Positions 48,956 through 57,202 of a stretch of DNA of 64,000 nt are shown here, piece by piece. Source of the stretch: Staphylococcus felis (GTDB taxonomy: Bacteria; Bacillota; Bacilli; Staphylococcales; Staphylococcaceae); contig NZ_CP027770.1 in the NCBI RefSeq assembly GCF_003012915.1, positions 682,001 to 746,000 on the forward strand, read 5' to 3'. The first letter of the stretch is position 1. Each line of letters starts with the position of its first letter. Under the pieces are notes generated by a model that was not told the origin of the DNA, ran no database searches, and saw only the letters and a list, made by a program, of their open reading frames with translations. The position numbers were made by a program, and so were the translations under genes.

Positions 48956-50119
48956 ATGAAGTCTAAATTAATCAATATCCTTGCGATTGGCATAATGATT
49001 TTGATGATTATTTCTCCTGATAGCGAGGGGGCACAGGCGTCTAGCTTGGACAGAGAAATCAACACTATATTAAACAAACAAAAGCTAGAATCAGTAATGA
49101 TTACAACGCAATCTGGTCAAATTTTGTATCAGCACTGTCCAGACTTTGAAACGGATCCCGCCTCTTTGACTAAAATGATGACCATTTATTTAACATTAGA
49201 TGCGGTCAAAGCAAACAAAATCAAACTGAATGATAGGATTAAAATTACGCCGACTTACGAAAAAATCTCTACAATGCCATCACTATCCAATATACCTTTA
49301 CACACGGGTCAATCGTATACCGTTGAGCAGCTCATTTTACAAACGTTATTAGAATCTAGTAATGTAGCCACTCTGATTTTGGGTGATTATATTGCGGGAG
49401 CATCATCAGATTTCACGAATCAAATGAATACAAAAGCGAAACATATAGGGATGACACATACATATTTTGTAAATCCAACAGGTGCAAGCAATGCATTGCT
49501 TCAAAATTTTGCGCCATCTCATTACAATCCAAAAGGGCGTACACATACAACAGCAGCAGATATGTCACAATTAGTGCATCACTTAATTGAAGTACATCCA
49601 GAAGTATTAAAATATAGCTCTATAACGACAGATAAACAGTATGGACAAAAGCTTAAGAACAAAAATCAATCGCTCAAAGGACAACCTCATGCATTAAGAG
49701 GAACGGATGGGCTTAAAACAGGTACAAGTGATAAAGGGTATAGTTTGGCTTTAACGAGGAAGGTCAATCATTTACGTTTGAATGAAATTGTACTGAATGT
49801 GCAGCCGTATTCAAGTGAGAAAGCTAAACAAAACTTATATCATATCGCAAATCAGGCGATGATAAAGGCATATGAACAATATGAATATCGAAAAGTCATC
49901 TCAAAAGGAAAGCAAGAAATTAATGGAAAACTGTATGATGTCAAAAAAGACTTATATGACGTCGTACCTAAAGGTGAAAAGTTAAAATATATTGTGACAG
50001 ATGACAATAAAGTACATGTTGACTACCGTCGTACATTTATCAAAAATACAACCGCTCCGAGTGTGACAGTTGAAAAGAAAAATATAATTGAAGCCTTTTT
50101 TTATCGATTCAATCATTAA
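48956..50119 (+). CDS. PBP4-like D-alanyl-D-alanine carboxypeptidase, without C-terminal membrane anchor
   Basis: A 387-residue secreted penicillin-binding protein. Signal peptide (residues 1-29, cut near AQASS). Active-site motifs: SLTK (SxxK), SSN (SxN) and KTGTS. The C-terminal domain after 290 (KVISKGKQEINGKLYDVKKDLYDV) matches S. aureus PBP4, but the protein stops at EAFFYRFNH without the hydrophobic anchor and basic tail that PBP4 (431 residues) has. The hairpin repeat array begins 30-70 nt after the stop, so the end may have been lost by repeat insertion. RBS AAGGAGGTG 7 nt upstream. Confidence 0.88.
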   Translation: MKSKLINILAIGIMILMIISPDSEGAQASSLDREINTILNKQKLESVMITTQSGQILYQHCPDFETDPASLTKMMTIYLTLDAVKANKIKLNDRIKITPTYEKISTMPSLSNIPLHTGQSYTVEQLILQTLLESSNVATLILGDYIAGASSDFTNQMNTKAKHIGMTHTYFVNPTGASNALLQNFAPSHYNPKGRTHTTAADMSQLVHHLIEVHPEVLKYSSITTDKQYGQKLKNKNQSLKGQPHALRGTDGLKTGTSDKGYSLALTRKVNHLRLNEIVLNVQPYSSEKAKQNLYHIANQAMIKAYEQYEYRKVISKGKQEINGKLYDVKKDLYDVVPKGEKLKYIVTDDNKVHVDYRRTFIKNTTAPSVTVEKKNIIEAFFYRFNH

Positions 50120-50192
50120 GGTATCAAATAAGACTTTGCTTGAGAAAGAACCATTTTTGAATTGTACGAGTGATGCTCGAAGTCAAAGCGTA

Positions 50193-50570
50193 AACGCAAC
50201 AACCTTGTGATAGACGGTGTTTCGCAAGTAGGATTCTCGACAGAATATCATGACTCGGCAAAATTTGGGGAACAATTTTGCTCGTCATTCCATTCTGCTT
50301 GAATCCTGAGCACTTGTTCAACAACCTTGATAGACGGTGTTTCGCATGCAGAGTTTTCGGCATAACTTCGCAATTCTTCAAAATTTGAGGAACAATTTTT
50401 TGAATTGCTCGAGTTATGCTCAAACTCTAAGCGCAAGCTCAACAACCTTGATGAACGGTGTTTCGCAAGTAGGATTCTCGACAGAATGTCATGACTCGGC
50501 AAAATTTGGGGAACAATTTTGCTCGTCATTCCATTCTGCTTGAATCCTGACCACTTGCTCAACAACCTTG
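50193..50570. repeat. Dispersed hairpin repeat array, copies 6-8
   Basis: Three tandem elements, each with the header CAACAACCTTGATAGACGG or a variant. Copy 6 hairpin 50230-50307 and copy 8 hairpin 50471-50549 are nearly identical to copy 1 near adhE. Copy 7 hairpin 50350-50428 is identical to copy 2 over about 125 bp. A partial copy precedes (50140-50190). The array separates converging genes. Minus-strand frames 50124-50577 are artefacts. Confidence 0.87.
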
Positions 50571-50573
50571 TTT

Positions 50574-50966
50574 TCAATTGTTTTTGGTGTAAAATGGGTA
50601 TTCTTTTGTGTTTGCATCTCCTTTTAAGATGGCGCGATTGACGTAAATGGTCTCATCGTTCCACTTAATGGTTGCTTCACCACGTAAATAGATTTGATTG
50701 TCGTCTCCTATTGTCACTTCGGTGTGATCATGGTGTTCGTTTGGGGCGCCGTCTTTTCGATTATAGGTTAAAGCGCCACTTGGACATAGTTCGACTACAC
50801 GTGCAATTGTATCAGCATCTGATTGGCTTGGGTCTACCCATGGTCGTTTGCTTGTATCAAAAACTGAAGGTAAATTTTTAACACATTCAGCTGCGTGGAT
50901 GCATCGTTTCGGTTCAAAGAATACATCAATATCGTTACCAGTGTATTGTTTAGCCAAAGTTCTCAA
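50574..50966 (-). CDS. Divergent 4Fe-4S mono-cluster protein (Fer4_19/YjdI-like)
   Basis: A 130-residue protein whose first 75 residues match the Fer4_19 (YjdI) family: FFEPKRCIHAAECVKNLPSVFD...VVELCPSGALTYNR, with Cys24-x5-Cys30 and CPSGAL providing cluster ligands. The C-terminal part (about 80-118, EVTIGDDNQIYLRGEATIKW) has the iron-binding-like fold often fused to it. Role probably redox or detoxification; unknown. RBS GGAGGA on the minus strand. Its stop codon is four bases from the end of the hairpin repeat array. Confidence 0.82.
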   Translation of the reverse strand: MRTLAKQYTGNDIDVFFEPKRCIHAAECVKNLPSVFDTSKRPWVDPSQSDADTIARVVELCPSGALTYNRKDGAPNEHHDHTEVTIGDDNQIYLRGEATIKWNDETIYVNRAILKGDANTKEYPFYTKNN

Positions 50967-51068
50967 TCCTCCTTAATCAACTGTATCTCAAAAATAGCAC
51001 AACAATTTGTTTTTAAAAAGAATTGTGAACTGGTATAAAAAATAAATCTAAATCCATCAAGTGTAAAG

Positions 51069-51746
51069 TTAAGGGTTATATATAATTCGCTTCGGTGTCT
51101 TCTCTAAAAACGCAATATAGCTGTCTAAATGAATGGTGTCATCTACAAAAATAATACGTCCACCCTCACGACTGTTATTGGCTTTCATATGATGCAAACG
51201 ATGATAGCCAAGAGGGGTGGCATAATAACCTGTTGTATATGATAAGTCATCTGAAATACATAGCTCGCCTTTGACATGTGAATGATGACTAATGCATGTC
51301 GCAATTGCAAGCGCATCTTGGACTCGTTCACTTAACGCTGAGGTGCTATGATTTTCAAATGCAAAGTGTGTGACTCTAACGCCTCGCTCTTTTGTAGAGT
51401 CTAAGCGACGACCTGTCTTAGCACATAATATAATGGCCCCACGGTAATTGATCTCATTTTGAATATAATGGCGCCCTTTGTTAAGTGCTGCACGAGAGAC
51501 ACCACTTTGTTGAATGAGCGTATTCAACGTGTGATTTTCGTATATATTAAGTGCATTGAGTGTTTGAATAGGTTGTGTGACTTTTTCAATTTTTAAATTT
51601 AAAAAATCGACCTCACCATTTTCGTGAAAAAATCCTTTTTTGAAATAGTTTTGAATAGTTTTTTCAATATCTTTCATATCACATATCGTTTCAGCACCAC
51701 TAATGTGAGAAGTGTTTTGACTAGATCGCATTTTAACACTATACAT
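51069..51746 (-). CDS. bioW: 6-carboxyhexanoate-CoA ligase (pimeloyl-CoA synthetase) BioW
   Basis: A 225-residue enzyme that activates pimelate to pimeloyl-CoA with ATP, the entry step of biotin synthesis in this operon type. The BioW signature is seen in YSVKMRSS (start), RVQDALAIATCISHH, and the C-terminal GGRIIFVDD. It overlaps bioF by 8 bp and is the last gene of the bioDAFW unit. Free pimelate, presumably from fatty-acid synthesis or the environment, is the substrate. No BioC/BioH pathway genes are seen. Confidence 0.95.
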   Translation of the reverse strand: MYSVKMRSSQNTSHISGAETICDMKDIEKTIQNYFKKGFFHENGEVDFLNLKIEKVTQPIQTLNALNIYENHTLNTLIQQSGVSRAALNKGRHYIQNEINYRGAIILCAKTGRRLDSTKERGVRVTHFAFENHSTSALSERVQDALAIATCISHHSHVKGELCISDDLSYTTGYYATPLGYHRLHHMKANNSREGGRIIFVDDTIHLDSYIAFLEKTPKRIIYNP

Positions 51747-52872
51747 ATTTGACCTCCTTCATCGTATCAATCATTGCTTTAAACAATGTATCGATATCAT
51801 CTTTGTCATGAAAATAGGACAAGGAAATACGGAGTGTGGGGTTCTGAACAGTTGGGTAACGTAAGTAACTGACGAATAACTTTTGATTATAGAGTCTACG
51901 ATAAATGCGCTCGGCGTCATGCAGCGACTCAAAAACGATATTTTTAATGGGTGACATGGAAATCGACTGATTCGGAAAATATATTTGAAGTTGTCGATTA
52001 AAGTAATCACTCAATCCGAAGAGCTTCTTCCGTCTTGTGTCGGCGTGTTGTATATATTCAAATCGATGTTGGATAAAGTATAGTTGATATGTTGGTAGGC
52101 CACTCGTATAAATGAGTGATCGTCCTTTATTAATGATGAGTTCCTTGACTGTATGACTACATAATATAGCGCCGCCATGTGCACCCCAAGCTTTTGATAA
52201 GCTTGAGGTCACTATGTCAATCTCAGTGTAGTGTTCTAAAGTATGAAGTCCTAAACCATGTGAGTCATCAATAATCAACCATGCATCATAACGTTTTTTG
52301 AGTTCGATTAAGCGCTGAAGGTTGGCTATACTGCCATCTGTTGAAAAAATACTATCTGAAACAATGACTTTAGGCATGTCAACACATTGATACAGTGCTA
52401 AGTGTTCTTCTAGTTCGTCATAATCTAGGTGTTTGAATATCACTTTTTCGATACTGCTTAGTTTGATGCCATCAATCAAACTGGCGTGATTCTTTTGATC
52501 TGAAAATACTAAGATATTTTGGTCTTTGAGGCTATTAAATACTGCCAAATTGGCGTCGTAACCACTATTTAATAAGATGCACGCTTCAAAGCCTAGCCAT
52601 TGACTGATACGAGATTCTAACGAGTGATAGACACTAGAATTGCCACTAATAAGTCTAGAACTAGAGAGATGATGACCATATTGATTAAGAAATCTAGCAT
52701 AATCTTGAGGGTCAAAATCGAGTTGCCCAAGCCCTAAATAATCATTTGATGTAAAATTAATATAATGTTGCCCTTCGATTGTCAGCCATTTACCAGAGAT
52801 GGATTCGATATTAATCAATTGACGATATAATCCTTTTTCTTTTAAATCTGTCAAAGTTTGCTCTAAATTCAT
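51739..52872 (-). CDS. bioF: 8-amino-7-oxononanoate synthase BioF
   Basis: A 377-residue PLP enzyme that condenses pimeloyl-CoA and alanine to 8-amino-7-oxononanoate. The PLP Lys is in SSLSKAWGAHGG; other family motifs are FTSNDYLGLG near the start, SGNSSVYHSLE and DDSHGLGLHT. Slightly shorter than the E. coli enzyme (384). Gap to bioA is 14 nt. In S. aureus bioB lies between bioA and bioF; here it does not. Confidence 0.95.
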   Translation of the reverse strand: MNLEQTLTDLKEKGLYRQLINIESISGKWLTIEGQHYINFTSNDYLGLGQLDFDPQDYARFLNQYGHHLSSSRLISGNSSVYHSLESRISQWLGFEACILLNSGYDANLAVFNSLKDQNILVFSDQKNHASLIDGIKLSSIEKVIFKHLDYDELEEHLALYQCVDMPKVIVSDSIFSTDGSIANLQRLIELKKRYDAWLIIDDSHGLGLHTLEHYTEIDIVTSSLSKAWGAHGGAILCSHTVKELIINKGRSLIYTSGLPTYQLYFIQHRFEYIQHADTRRKKLFGLSDYFNRQLQIYFPNQSISMSPIKNIVFESLHDAERIYRRLYNQKLFVSYLRYPTVQNPTLRISLSYFHDKDDIDTLFKAMIDTMKEVKYV

Positions 52873-52886
52873 ATTGTCAATCTCCC

Positions 52887-54254
52887 TTATCGATTTGAGT
52901 GATTCTTGTCTAAAACGTCTTTTAAAGCGCGTTTGAAAATTTTAACCATCTTTTTAATTTCCTTATTTGACATACTTAGTACTGGAACGAAAGTAATGAC
53001 ATTTTCTAAATTTCGAATCATCAGTCCATAATCTTTACAAAGACGAATAATGCCTTCAACTGTAGGGATGTCTAATGGTGTTTTCGACTCTTGGTCTTGA
53101 ACGAGTTCAACGCCGAACATTAAGCCGCGCCCTCTGACGTCACCAACATTGGGATGTCCTTTAAGTTCAGAAAGTTTTGTCTCAAGAGTGCGGGAAGTCT
53201 TCTGGATGTGTGGTAGCAGTCTGTCCTCTTCATATAAGCGAATATTTTCCAGCGCTACTGAACACACAATTTGGTTTCCTGTATAAGTATGACCATGGAA
53301 AAAGGTGTTCACACCATGTGAATCACTTAGGAAAGCATTGTAAATTTCTTGAGATGTGAGTGTCGCTGCTAAAGGTAAATAGCCACCTGTAATGGCTTTG
53401 CCGAGGCACATAATATCTGGCTGAACATCCTCGTGTTGGCATGCAAACATCTCACCCGTTCGCCCGAATCCAACTGCGACTTCATCACAAATAAGTAAAA
53501 CATTGTACTTTCGACATAATTGTTCTACTGCTTTTAAAAAGCCAGGCGGGTGCACGAACAATCCTGTTGCACCTTGAATGAGTGGCTCTAATATAAAGCC
53601 TGCCACCTCATCATTTTGTTCTGATAAAATCGTTTCAATACGCTCTAAAATATGAGCAAGCATCTCTTTTTCGTCTTTATAATGACTACGGTAAAGCGAA
53701 GGACTTTCAAGTTGAATGTTTTCAAAGATTAAGTGTTTGAAAATTTTATGAAATGTATCGATGCCTCCTACACTGACAGCGCCAATCGTATCTCCATGGT
53801 ATCCATGTTTCAGTGTCAAAAACTTATTTTTATGCGCATATTTTTGAGGGTTAATATTTTTCCAATATTGATATGCCATCTTAATCGCAATCTCCACAGA
53901 GGCACTACCTGTATCTGAGTAAAATACCTTCTGTAAACGATCCGGTGTTATTTGAATCAGTTTTTCTGCTAATTCAATTGAAGGGATATTTGAAGACCCT
54001 AGTAGCGTTGAGTGTGCGATTTGATTCAGTTGTTTGTGAATCGCTTTATTGAGCTTTTTGTTTCGGTGTCCGTGAACATTGACCCATAAAGAAGCATAGC
54101 CGTCCAAGTATTTGTTGCCCTTCGTGTCATAGAGGTAACTACCGCGTCCTTTTTCGATGATAATAGGTTCATCTTTCGTATAAACACCCATTTGTGTGAA
54201 TGGATGCCACACGTATGTATGATCTTTTTTGGTTAATTGTTGTGTTTTACTCAT
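52887..54254 (-). CDS. bioA: Adenosylmethionine-8-amino-7-oxononanoate aminotransferase BioA
   Basis: A 455-residue PLP aminotransferase that makes 7,8-diaminononanoate (amino donor SAM or lysine). The PLP Lys is in CLGKAITGGYLPLAA; the cofactor-binding DEV motif and HGYHGDT are present, and the start contains HVWHPFTQM-like YVWHPFTQMG, typical of BioA. It overlaps bioD by 8 bp, so translation is coupled. Confidence 0.95.
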   Translation of the reverse strand: MSKTQQLTKKDHTYVWHPFTQMGVYTKDEPIIIEKGRGSYLYDTKGNKYLDGYASLWVNVHGHRNKKLNKAIHKQLNQIAHSTLLGSSNIPSIELAEKLIQITPDRLQKVFYSDTGSASVEIAIKMAYQYWKNINPQKYAHKNKFLTLKHGYHGDTIGAVSVGGIDTFHKIFKHLIFENIQLESPSLYRSHYKDEKEMLAHILERIETILSEQNDEVAGFILEPLIQGATGLFVHPPGFLKAVEQLCRKYNVLLICDEVAVGFGRTGEMFACQHEDVQPDIMCLGKAITGGYLPLAATLTSQEIYNAFLSDSHGVNTFFHGHTYTGNQIVCSVALENIRLYEEDRLLPHIQKTSRTLETKLSELKGHPNVGDVRGRGLMFGVELVQDQESKTPLDIPTVEGIIRLCKDYGLMIRNLENVITFVPVLSMSNKEIKKMVKIFKRALKDVLDKNHSNR

Positions 54255-54921
54255 GATTTTGTCCTCCTAATATCTGTTGAATAAACGTATTTGAAAAATC
54301 TTCAGGCTTGCCCTCTTTTTTAAATGTAAAGACGGGTTCATTTGTAAATTTTTCAATTGTCGTGTGATTGTCTTGTTCCAGTGCAGTATTCGTAAATTGA
54401 TTCATCAAAAGTATGTGTGGGGGTAGGTTCATATGTTTTAAATAGTGATGGTGAACGATAGCATCACTAATTGCGCCAAGTTGAGATGGCAAGACACTGA
54501 TGACCTTGTCCGCTGTATCTTTGATGAGATCGGTGGTCATATAAAAGTGTGATTCATATTCGTAAATCGGCACCGCAATCCCACCAGCCCCTTCAATCAA
54601 CACGAAATCAAATGTCCTATCAAGTAGTGCCAAACGGTTTAACACTTTGTTGATATCAAAGGGTTGGTCCGGCTCTCTCTTAAACGCGAGATGGGGTGAT
54701 ACAGGATCTTTGAAGGTATAAAGGGATGTGAGTTGATACGTCAACTGACATTCATTGCGATATACTTCTAAATCAGGATAGGTACCATCTGGAAGCATCT
54801 CTGTTTGAAAGGGTTTGAAAATACAGACGTTATATCCTTCACTTGTTAAACGCTTGAATAAGTTCTGAGTGACGTAGGTTTTCCCTATATCTGTATTGGT
54901 ACTTGTTATAAATAATTTCAT
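54247..54921 (-). CDS. bioD: Dethiobiotin synthetase BioD
   Basis: A 224-residue ATP-dependent enzyme closing the ureido ring of dethiobiotin. The P-loop is TNTDIGKTYVT (residues 8-18) and the catalytic segment VLIEGAGGIAVP follows the usual pattern. ATG 54921 (MKLFITSTN) is used; the frame is open upstream to 54999, but that part has no ribosome binding site and crosses the operator. AAGGA is 6 to 9 nt before. First gene of the biotin operon, right behind the BirA site. Confidence 0.92.
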   Translation of the reverse strand: MKLFITSTNTDIGKTYVTQNLFKRLTSEGYNVCIFKPFQTEMLPDGTYPDLEVYRNECQLTYQLTSLYTFKDPVSPHLAFKREPDQPFDINKVLNRLALLDRTFDFVLIEGAGGIAVPIYEYESHFYMTTDLIKDTADKVISVLPSQLGAISDAIVHHHYLKHMNLPPHILLMNQFTNTALEQDNHTTIEKFTNEPVFTFKKEGKPEDFSNTFIQQILGGQNHE

Positions 54922-54987
54922 CATAGACCATCCTTGCATCATAAAAATTATCACTTTCTGTATTAATGATAAGGGCAAGGGGTTATC

Positions 54988-55020
54988 ATTGTAAACCATT
55001 ATAATCTATAAGTTTACAAT
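54988..55020. promoter_or_regulatory. BirA biotin operator
   Basis: ATTGTAAAC and GTTTACAAT separated by 15 bases, the classical BirA half-sites, with a minus-strand TATAAT inside. Predicts repression of bioDAFW by biotinyl-AMP-bound BirA. Confidence 0.9.
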
Positions 55021-55151
55021 ATGTTTATTAGTGCGATAAGCTGTATTTGTAATGTGAATTGCAAAGGGGTTAAAAGATTTATATTAAGGTTTAACAGAAG
55101 TTAAAAAATGTTTACTATAAATATAAGGGTAGATAAGTTAGGGGGATTATG

Positions 55152-56690
55152 ATGACAGAGATATGTATATTAGAAATTAGTGATGTGCATGGCTATTGGT
55201 ATCCAACAGATTACCGTAAACGTCACCAAGATATGCCAATGGGATTGTTTCAATTACAATCATTACTGAATCAAGAAAAAGCGAATCATCCTCATACGTT
55301 GCTTGTGGATAATGGTGATTTTATACAGGGGTCGCCGTTATGTTATTATTTAGCGCGCATGAAAGATTATCAGACCTTCACTGATATATACAATCGAATA
55401 GGTATAGATGTCGGTGTATTAGGCAATCACGAATTTAACTATGGATTAAGTTATTTGGAAAACATCATCAATGGGCTGAATTATCCGGTGCTCTCTGCGA
55501 ATATCCTTAAAGGCAATCAGCCATTTACAGGAGATGGTGTTGCTTGGTTTGAATTTGAAGGTGTATCACTAGCTGTGATTGGCTTGACAACTTCAAACAT
55601 TCCGATATGGGAAAAGCCAGAATATATTGAAGGGCTAACTTTTAATGATGCTGTGAAGACACTTGAAGAGCGTTTGTCTAAAGTGACAAAACAAGCAGAC
55701 GTTATTGTGGTAAGCTACCATGGTGGCTTTGAAAAAGATTTGCAAACAGGAGAAGCGACAGAAGCGTTAACGGGTGAAAATGTGGGATATGAGCTGCTGA
55801 CACAATTTCCTGAAATCGATGTGTTACTCACAGGACATCAACATCGCCGAATTGCGACAACGATGAATGGAACGGCGGTTATACAGCCCGGTGCTAAAGG
55901 AAGTACGTATGGCAAGGTGATACTTGATTATCATTCTGAGACAGAAAAGGTCTCAATACGTCAAACGACTTTAGTTGATGTGCCAGAGTCTATGCCTGAA
56001 GTAGTATTGTCGCAAGAGGATATGGCGTTAAAGCATAAAGTTGAAGACTGGTTAGAAGAGCGCATTGCCTATGTGGAAACGTCGATGATTGTGAACGATC
56101 CTTTTGAAGCACGTCGTTCACCCCACCCGTTTACCAATTTACTCAATTTGATTCAAATGGATTTGAGTGGCGCAGAGATTAGTTGTACAGCATTATTTGA
56201 TAGTGGGAACGGATTTGAAGGAGACGTGACAATGCGAGATGTGATTGCTAATTATCCATTTCCTAATACTTTTAACGTTTTAGCGTTGACGGGTCAAGAT
56301 ATTAAAGATGCTTTAGAGGTGAATGCAACTTATTTTGAAGTTGTAGACGGTCAATTAACGGTTGCCAAACCATTTTTAGAACCTAAGCCTCAACATTACA
56401 ACTACGATATATACAGTGGGATTACATATCATTATGATATTTCAAAGCCTATCCATCAACGCGTGGTTGAACTTAAATATCGAGGACAACCCATGAAAAT
56501 GGATGACACCTTTCATGTTGTTATGAATAACTATAGAGCAGGTGGTGGCGGAGGGTACTCGATGTTTTCAGCAGATAAAATCATTAAGGATATTCCTGTC
56601 GAAGGGGCTCAAATGATAATAGATTATTTCAAAGCGCATCCGTATCTTGAAGTTCCAAATGTAACAGATTTTCAAGTGAAGTATTCATAA
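55152..56690 (+). CDS. Cytoplasmic 5'-nucleotidase/2',3'-cyclic phosphodiesterase family protein (YunD-like)
   Basis: A 512-residue protein of two domains: an N-terminal metallophosphatase (ISDVHGYWYP, NGDFIQG, GNHEFNYG, VSYHGGFE, GHQHRR) and a C-terminal 5_nucleotid_C domain (LFDSGNGFEGDVTMRD onward; NNYRAGGGGGYSMF). No signal peptide or LPXTG, unlike AdsA, so it works in the cytoplasm. It probably hydrolyses nucleotides or nucleotide sugars. ATG 55152 is taken because AGGGGG ends 6 nt earlier; ATG 55149 is a close alternative. Monocistronic. Confidence 0.88.
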   Translation: MTEICILEISDVHGYWYPTDYRKRHQDMPMGLFQLQSLLNQEKANHPHTLLVDNGDFIQGSPLCYYLARMKDYQTFTDIYNRIGIDVGVLGNHEFNYGLSYLENIINGLNYPVLSANILKGNQPFTGDGVAWFEFEGVSLAVIGLTTSNIPIWEKPEYIEGLTFNDAVKTLEERLSKVTKQADVIVVSYHGGFEKDLQTGEATEALTGENVGYELLTQFPEIDVLLTGHQHRRIATTMNGTAVIQPGAKGSTYGKVILDYHSETEKVSIRQTTLVDVPESMPEVVLSQEDMALKHKVEDWLEERIAYVETSMIVNDPFEARRSPHPFTNLLNLIQMDLSGAEISCTALFDSGNGFEGDVTMRDVIANYPFPNTFNVLALTGQDIKDALEVNATYFEVVDGQLTVAKPFLEPKPQHYNYDIYSGITYHYDISKPIHQRVVELKYRGQPMKMDDTFHVVMNNYRAGGGGGYSMFSADKIIKDIPVEGAQMIIDYFKAHPYLEVPNVTDFQVKYS

Positions 56691-57080
56691 TCGAATCAGC
56701 ATGATGGATAGAGGATCCATTACCGGTATGCTAAATTTTTAATTAAAAGGACACCGTTGATTTGGCATTGCAGACGATGTCGGTATTATTTTGATTGGTT
56801 TAGTGTTGATATAAAAGTAAGATGATTTGTACCCATATGAACTTGAGGGGGGCGCTTTATGAAAAGATATAATATTCCAAGGTGTCTTCTAAAGTGATAC
56901 AATAGACGTATCGCACTGTAGTTAAAAAGGATGGATTTATATGATGCGCAAGGCTGTTGAGTGATGTTTATGCTCATTGCCTAACAAGATGATTCAGCGT
57001 AAAAATGTATCCATGAGATGAGAAACCAAAGTAACTAAGGCATCAGATTGTAGTACGACATAAATTAAAACATGTAAAAG
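56691..57080. other. Intergenic region upstream of opuC
   Basis: About 390 bases without a supported gene. A weak hairpin (AGCAT ... ATGCT with inner ATGGAT/ATCCAT, 56698-56731) may end the nucleotidase transcript. A seven-codon frame MMRKAVE (56941) behind AAAGGATGG is too small to call. Confidence 0.4.
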
Positions 57081-57140
57081 CACACTTGAAATGGTTGGAA
57101 AGGCTTCAGGCGATGACACCATACATGAAGTGTGTTTTTT
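57081..57140 (+). terminator. Hairpin with T-run upstream of opuCA
   Basis: CACACTT pairs with AAGTGTG (57128-57134), inner ATGG/CCAT, then TTTTTT. It could attenuate or end a transcript before opuCA. Confidence 0.65.
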
Positions 57141-57202
57141 GTTTGAAATGATGAGTGTGTAGGCGCATCTACTATTTAATCTTAAGCAAAGGACTGACTT
57201 TT

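Noticed and set aside
50124..50577. Two overlapping minus-strand frames between the PBP4-like gene and the Fer4_19 gene
   Set aside because: They follow the hairpin repeat array, have no binding sites and repeat the same peptide blocks.
56941..56964. Seven-codon leader peptide MMRKAVE upstream of opuC
   Set aside because: Far from the next gene, without attenuator-like structures or codon bias.
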